Below, one piece after another: positions 59,592-64,000 of a DNA stretch of 64,000 nt. This DNA comes from Spectribacter hydrogenoxidans. Lineage in GTDB: Bacteria > Pseudomonadota > Gammaproteobacteria > Nevskiales > Salinisphaeraceae. The stretch spans positions 222,571 to 286,570 of the forward strand of contig NZ_JAVRIB010000002.1 in assembly GCF_031846275.1 (NCBI RefSeq), read 5' to 3'. Below the pieces are notes generated by a model. That model saw only the letters and a list, made by a program, of their open reading frames with translations. It searched no databases and had not been told where the DNA came from. The position numbers were made by a program, and so were the translations under genes. How positions within the stretch are numbered: position 1 is the stretch's first letter; every line of letters starts with the position of its first letter.

Positions 59592-60905
59592 ATGGCTGAA
59601 CAGTTTGCGCGCCTGCGCGAAAAATTTGAGGGTAATCGGGCAAGGATTGCCGTCATCGGGCTTGGCTATGTAGGTCTGCCGTTGGCAATCCGGTTCACCG
59701 AAGAACGTTTCCCGGTGATGGGGCTGGATGTCGACGAAGACAAGGTCTCCACGCTCAAAGGCGGGAAGAGCTACATAGCCCATATTTCCAGCGTCAAGAT
59801 CGGCGAAGCGCTGGCCGCTGGCTTTGAAGTCACTGCGGACATGGCGGCGGTGGCGACCGCGGATGTAATCATCCTGTGTCTGCCCACACCGCTGGGGCAG
59901 CATCGGGAGCCGGATCTGAGTTTTGTGCTGCGGACCCTGGATACAATTATCCCGCATCTGAGGCCCGGACAGCTCATCAGTCTGGAAAGCACGACATATC
60001 CGGGCACGACGGACGAGAAACTCAAGCCCAGAATCGAGAACAGGGGGTTCGTAGTTGGCGAGGACATATTCCTCGTCTATTCCCCCGAACGAGAAGACCC
60101 GGCGAATCCGGATTTCAGCACCCGCACCATCCCGAAGATCTGCGGCGGCATTACGCCGCATTGCGCCGAGCTCGGACGCTTGTTGTACGAAAGCATTGTT
60201 GACCAGGTCGTCCCGGTCAGCTCCACCCGGGCCGGCGAGATGACCAAGCTGTTGGAAAACATTCACCGTGCCGTGAATATTGGCTTGGTCAACGAGATGA
60301 AAATCATCGCGGACCGCATGGGGATCGATCTTTTCGAGGTAATCGAGGCTGCCGCCACAAAACCTTTCGGCTTCGTGCCTTACTACCCGGGCCCGGGCCT
60401 CGGCGGACACTGTATACCGATCGACCCGTTCTACCTCACATGGAAAGCTCGCGAATTCGGCCTGCATACCCGCTTTATCGAACTCGCCGGCGAGATCAAC
60501 TCCAGCATGCCGGAGTACGTACTCAGCAAGATCGCGGATGGGCTGAACGAGCAGGGCAAACCGATCCGAGGGAGTCGGATACTGGTACTGGGCATCGCCT
60601 ACAAGAAGAACGTTGACGACATGAGGGAATCCCCGAGCGTTGCCATCATGGAGCTGCTGCGCGACAAGGGGGGCGAAGTCGCCTATTCCGATCCCCATGT
60701 GCCTCGCTTCCCGAAATTGCGCGCGCATCAATTCGAGCTATCCAGCGTGCCCCTGTCGGCGGATACGCTAGCCGACTACGACGCGGTTCTGCTCGCCACC
60801 AACCATGACGGCTTCGACTACGAACTGATCCGTGATAACGCGCGCCTGATCATCGATACACGCGGTGTCTATCGCGATGCCGCGCCGCACATCTTCAAGG
60901 CCTGA
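59592..60905 (+). CDS. wbpA: UDP-N-acetylglucosamine 6-dehydrogenase (WbpA type)
   Basis: 437-residue NAD-dependent sugar-nucleotide dehydrogenase. Rossmann motif IAVIGLGYVGLPLAIRF, catalytic cysteine C274 in GLGGHCIPIDPFYLTW, and SPEREDPANPDF. The sequence class is the UDP-GlcNAc/ManNAc 6-dehydrogenase group rather than UDP-glucose. With wbpB, wbpD and wbpE following, it most likely makes UDP-GlcNAcA, the first intermediate toward UDP-diacetamido-uronic acids. It begins 29 bp after the kinase. Confidence 0.9.
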   Translation: MAEQFARLREKFEGNRARIAVIGLGYVGLPLAIRFTEERFPVMGLDVDEDKVSTLKGGKSYIAHISSVKIGEALAAGFEVTADMAAVATADVIILCLPTPLGQHREPDLSFVLRTLDTIIPHLRPGQLISLESTTYPGTTDEKLKPRIENRGFVVGEDIFLVYSPEREDPANPDFSTRTIPKICGGITPHCAELGRLLYESIVDQVVPVSSTRAGEMTKLLENIHRAVNIGLVNEMKIIADRMGIDLFEVIEAAATKPFGFVPYYPGPGLGGHCIPIDPFYLTWKAREFGLHTRFIELAGEINSSMPEYVLSKIADGLNEQGKPIRGSRILVLGIAYKKNVDDMRESPSVAIMELLRDKGGEVAYSDPHVPRFPKLRAHQFELSSVPLSADTLADYDAVLLATNHDGFDYELIRDNARLIIDTRGVYRDAAPHIFKA

Positions 60906-60906
60906 C

Positions 60907-61971
60907 ATGTTGAGTCCCGATTACGCACCAATCACTGGCCGCAAAGTGCGTTTTGCCGTTGTCGGCTGTGGGCGCATCGCTGCGAATCACTTCGGGGCGT
61001 TTGAGCAGCATGCTGATCGATGCGAGGTAGTCGATGTCTGCGACGTTGATCCGGCAGCCCTGAAGGAAGCGGTGGAGCGCACCGGCGCACAAGGACATCA
61101 ACGGCTGGACAGAATGCTAGCCGCCACCAGCGCAGATTGCGTCGTCCTGACCACGCCCAGTGGTTTGCATCCCACCCAGGCCACCGCGGTGGCCCGGAGT
61201 GGTCGACACGTGGTCACCGAAAAGCCGATGGCGACACGTTGGAAAGATGGGCTGTCGATGGTCGAGGCCTGCGACCAGGCTGGTGTGCGTCTATTTGTTG
61301 TCAAGCAGAACCGCCGTAACGAGACCCTCCAGCTGCTGAAGCAGGCGGTTGAGCAGGGGCGCTTCGGGCGTATCTACAGCGTTGCCCTCAACGTCTTCTG
61401 GACGCGTCCGCAGGACTATTACGACAGCGCCAGGTGGCGGGGTACCTGGGAGTTCGATGGCGGTGCGTTCATGAATCAGGCCAGTCATTACATTGACCTG
61501 CTTGACTGGCTTATCGGCCCCGTTGAGAGCGTCATGGCTTACACCGGCACGCTTGCCCGCAACATCGAGGTGGAAGACACGGGCGCCGCCGCGATTCAAT
61601 GGCGCAATGGCGCCATGGGCACACTTAACGTCACGATGCTGACGTATCCGAAGAATTATGAGGGCAGCATCACCATCTTGGGGGAAAAGGGTACCGTGCG
61701 CATTGGTGGCGTCGCGGTCAACGACATCCAGCACTGGGAGTTCGACGAGCCGCGGCCGGAAGACGAAAATGTCAGGGAAGCCAACTACGCGACGACCAGT
61801 GTCTACGGCTTTGGCCACCCGATTTACTACGACAATGTCATCCAGACCCTGCGTGGTGAGGCGGAGCCGGAAACCGATGGCCGCGAAGGCCTGAAGTCGC
61901 TGGAATTGATCATCGCGATGTACCTGTCGGCCCGTGACGGGCGGCGGGTTGCCCTGCCGCTGGAGTATTGA
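60907..61971 (+). CDS. wbpB: UDP-GlcNAcA 3-dehydrogenase, Gfo/Idh/MocA family (WbpB type)
   Basis: 354 residues: Rossmann motif VRFAVVGCGRIAANHFGAF, the family EKPMA motif after TPSGLHPTQA, and GGAFMNQASHYIDLLDWL with the catalytic histidine. Oxidises the C3 hydroxyl of UDP-GlcNAcA so that WbpE can aminate it. ATG 60907 is 1 bp after the wbpA stop. The ORF is open 14 codons upstream inside wbpA, which I reject. Confidence 0.9.
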   Translation: MLSPDYAPITGRKVRFAVVGCGRIAANHFGAFEQHADRCEVVDVCDVDPAALKEAVERTGAQGHQRLDRMLAATSADCVVLTTPSGLHPTQATAVARSGRHVVTEKPMATRWKDGLSMVEACDQAGVRLFVVKQNRRNETLQLLKQAVEQGRFGRIYSVALNVFWTRPQDYYDSARWRGTWEFDGGAFMNQASHYIDLLDWLIGPVESVMAYTGTLARNIEVEDTGAAAIQWRNGAMGTLNVTMLTYPKNYEGSITILGEKGTVRIGGVAVNDIQHWEFDEPRPEDENVREANYATTSVYGFGHPIYYDNVIQTLRGEAEPETDGREGLKSLELIIAMYLSARDGRRVALPLEY

Positions 61972-61973
61972 CG

Positions 61974-62555
61974 ATGAGCGCCACGGTGCACTCGACCGCT
62001 ATCGTTGACGAGGGCGCACAGATTGGCGAGGGCAGCCGTGTCTGGCATTGGGTGCACGTATGCGGCGGTGCGCGTGTTGGTAAGAACGTGTCGCTGGGTC
62101 AGAACGTATTTGTCGGCAATCGGGTTGTCATTGGCGACCGGTGCAAAGTTCAGAACAATGTGAGCCTTTATGACGGCGTAACCCTCGAAGAAGGCGTTTT
62201 CTGCGCACCCTCGATGGTATTTACCAATGTCCATAACCCTCGCGCCCTGATCGAGCGCAAGAATGAGTACCGCGACACCCTGGTGAAACGCGGCGCCAGT
62301 TTGGGCGCGAACTGCACCATTGTCTGTGGCATCACCATCGGTGAATACGCTTTCGTCGGCGCCGGCGCCGTCATCACAAAGAACGTCCCCGCCTACGCCC
62401 TCATGGTAGGAATACCGGGCAGGCAGATTGGCTGGATGAGCCGCTACGGTGAGCAGATACCCTTGCCACTCAGCGGAGAAGGGGAATACACCTGCCCTCA
62501 CGGCGGCGAAAGCTACCGTCTGAGCGACAACACACTGATCTGTCTAAGCCCATGA
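61974..62555 (+). CDS. wbpD: UDP-GlcNAc3NA N-acetyltransferase (WbpD type)
   Basis: 193-residue left-handed beta-helix acetyltransferase with hexapeptide repeats (IVDEGAQIGEGSRVWHWVHV; VSLGQNVFVGNRVVIGDRC; CTIVCGITIGEYAFVGAGAVI) and the active-site region FTNVHNPRALIERKNEYRDT with H83. It acetylates the 3-amino group to give UDP-GlcNAc(3NAc)A. ATG 61974 has GGAG 8 nt upstream. A damaged second copy of its 3' half lies after wbpE (63.7-64.0 kb). Confidence 0.9.
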   Translation: MSATVHSTAIVDEGAQIGEGSRVWHWVHVCGGARVGKNVSLGQNVFVGNRVVIGDRCKVQNNVSLYDGVTLEEGVFCAPSMVFTNVHNPRALIERKNEYRDTLVKRGASLGANCTIVCGITIGEYAFVGAGAVITKNVPAYALMVGIPGRQIGWMSRYGEQIPLPLSGEGEYTCPHGGESYRLSDNTLICLSP

Positions 62556-63673
62556 ATATCCCTTTTATCGATCTAAAGGCCCAGTACGAAGAGATCAAGC
62601 CGCAGGTCCAGGCGCGCATCAACACCGTGCTGGAGCACGGCCAGTACATCATGGGCCCGGAAGTCCGCGAGTTGGAGGAGCGCCTGCAGGAATACACCGG
62701 CGCCAGGCACTGCATCACCGTCGCCAGTGGCACCGAAGCCCTGCTCATCAGCCTCATGGCGCTGGACATTGGCCCAGGCGACGAAGTCATCACCACCCCG
62801 TTCACCTTCGTCGCTACCGCGGAGGTTATTGTGCTGCTGGGTGCAAAGCCGGTCTTCGTGGACGTCGAGCCGGACACCGGCAACATCAACGCTGCCTTGA
62901 TCGAAGACGGGATCACCGAGCGAACGAAAGCCATCATGCCGGTCAGCCTCTACGGTCAGCCGGCGGCCATGGATGAGATCAACGCCATTGCTGCCCGTCA
63001 CGGCAATATCCCCGTCATTGAGGACGCCGCGCAAAGCTTTGGCGCCGAATACAAGGGCAGGAAATCCTGCAACCTATCCACTATCGGTTGCACCAGCTTC
63101 TTCCCCAGCAAACCGCTGGGCTGCTACGGCGACGGTGGCGCCATTTTTACGAGTGACGACACTATCGCGCGGGCCTGCCGAGAAATCCGCGTGCACGGCC
63201 AAAGCCAGCGCTATGTGCACAGCCGCATTGGCGTCGGTGGCCGCATGGACACCCTGCAGGCTGCCATCGTCCTCGCCAAGTTGGACCGCTTTGACTGGGA
63301 AGTCGAGCAGCGGATCGCTATCGGCCAGCGATACAAGCAGCTCATGGACGAAGCCGGCATCCAGCGCGTCCAGCAGCGCGAAGACCGCACCAGCGTGTTC
63401 GCGCAGTACACGATCATGCTGGAAGACCGCGACACGATCCAGACCCACCTGAAGCTGGCCGGTATCCCCACTGCTGTGCACTATCCGGTACCGCTAAACA
63501 AGCAGCTCGCCTATGAGCACCTGTGCTCCACGGAATGCACACCCGTATCAGCCAAGCTTTCCCAACGGGTCATGAGCTTGCCCATGTACCCCGTGCTGGG
63601 TCATGACGCCCAACAGTCCATCGTCGGCGTGCTTGCGCAGACGAGCGAAAGCCCGGCATCAACGAGCCTCTGA
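62552..63673 (+). CDS. wbpE: DegT/DnrJ/EryC1 aminotransferase (WbpE type)
   Basis: 373-residue PLP aminotransferase. N-terminal IPFIDLKAQYEEIKP, VASGTEALLISLMAL, the PLP-pairing EDAAQSFGAEYKGRK, the Schiff-base lysine K187 in SFFPSKPLGCYGDGGA, and HGQSQRYVHSRIGVGGRMD. It adds an amino group to the 3-keto sugar nucleotide from WbpB. It overlaps wbpD by 4 bp (ATGA). After about residue 358 the tail (LAQTSESPASTSL) runs into the wbpD remnant. Confidence 0.92.
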   Translation: MNIPFIDLKAQYEEIKPQVQARINTVLEHGQYIMGPEVRELEERLQEYTGARHCITVASGTEALLISLMALDIGPGDEVITTPFTFVATAEVIVLLGAKPVFVDVEPDTGNINAALIEDGITERTKAIMPVSLYGQPAAMDEINAIAARHGNIPVIEDAAQSFGAEYKGRKSCNLSTIGCTSFFPSKPLGCYGDGGAIFTSDDTIARACREIRVHGQSQRYVHSRIGVGGRMDTLQAAIVLAKLDRFDWEVEQRIAIGQRYKQLMDEAGIQRVQQREDRTSVFAQYTIMLEDRDTIQTHLKLAGIPTAVHYPVPLNKQLAYEHLCSTECTPVSAKLSQRVMSLPMYPVLGHDAQQSIVGVLAQTSESPASTSL

Positions 63674-63703
63674 AACGGCTGCTGCCGAAGAACAAGTTTA
63701 CGC

Positions 63704-63982
63704 GTGCCGTTTCGGTGCGGGCTGGCGGCGGTCGGAGCAAATTGTACAATTGTCTGTGGCGTCGGCACCTGTGAGTACGCGTTCCCCGGTGCGAGTGCGG
63801 TGATCAACAAGCACGTGCCCGCTGACGCTCTCATGGTTGGCGTGCCCGCAAGGCAAATCGGCTGGATGAGTCAATATGATGAGCAGTTGGATCTGCCGCT
63901 GGCGGGGAAGGGTAAGGTCTCATGTGAGCTTGCCGGTGCTGTCTATGTGCTTGAGAACGGCACATTGCGCGTTGAAGTCTAG
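63704..63982 (+). pseudogene. Truncated, frameshifted second copy of wbpD
   Basis: The 92-codon frame from GTG 63704 aligns with the C-terminal half of WbpD: GANCTIVCG, EYAFPGASAVINKHVPADALMVGVPARQIGWMSQYDEQLDLPL and ENGTLRVEV. The match to WbpD is strong from codon 11 onward. Immediately upstream, the adjacent frame reads KNKFTRAVSVR, which lines up with WbpD KNEYRDTLVKR if one extra base is removed, so a +1 shift interrupts the copy. The first half of the beta-helix, including the active-site region, is missing. It is probably inactive. Confidence 0.8.
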
Positions 63983-64000
63983 TGTCGGGAGAGCATCGGC

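Overview
The window is GC-rich, densely coded chromosomal DNA with no rRNA, tRNA, CRISPR array, transposase or phage gene that I can see. Gene content points to an aerobic, lipid-degrading gammaproteobacterium: FadI/FadJ/FadE-type beta-oxidation, MinCDE, PhoX, RmuC, SanA, paired DUF1302/DUF1329 proteins and a group-4-type capsule locus. Something near Nevskiales or Salinisphaerales would fit, but that placement is inference only.

Layout. 1-7.7 kb: beta-oxidation genes fadI, fadJ, fadE and a CaiB/AMACR-type gene, separated by long hairpin repeats built from 9-bp units, with a fatty-acid-regulator-like palindrome upstream. 7.7-13.3 kb (minus): MerR regulator, epoxide-hydrolase-like hydrolase, di-iron helical protein, Baeyer-Villiger-type monooxygenase and SDR, probably one catabolic unit. 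13.4-16.8 kb (minus): two Tat-exported lipoproteins, a ferritin-like protein and PhoX, the latter with a Pho box. 17-21.3 kb: tktA-gap-pgk. 21.4-24.8 kb: MoxR/VWA pair, MAPEG protein, SanA. 24.8-31 kb (minus): DUF1302, DUF1329 and a penicillin-acylase-family lipoprotein. 31.2-35.6 kb (minus): overlapping operon of circularly permuted ATP-grasp, alpha-E, zinc metallopeptidase and alpha/beta hydrolase. 35.7-40.2 kb: small cytochrome c, HCCA-isomerase-like protein, minCDE, GMC oxidoreductase. 40.2-44.2 kb: three exported proteins (repetitive secreted protein, OmpA, calcium-repeat lipoprotein) with a clear promoter and terminator. 44.2-50.8 kb: rmuC, alpha/beta hydrolase, RND/MMPL exporter, and an unknown toroid-like protein.

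50.9 kb to the right edge is a capsule/exopolysaccharide export locus: tyrosine phosphatase, GfcA/YjbE-like protein with 41 tandem Gly-Asp dipeptides, GfcB, GfcC, GfcD, Wza, Wzc-type tyrosine kinase, then WbpA, WbpB, WbpD and WbpE enzymes for a UDP-diacetamido-glucuronate precursor, and finally a frameshifted, truncated second wbpD copy. The most striking points are the giant (GD)n GfcA-like protein, a perfect intrinsic terminator lying inside the first codons of gfcB, the wbpD remnant, and the period-9 hairpin repeats. The locus runs off the right end; glycosyltransferases, polymerase and flippase are not in view.
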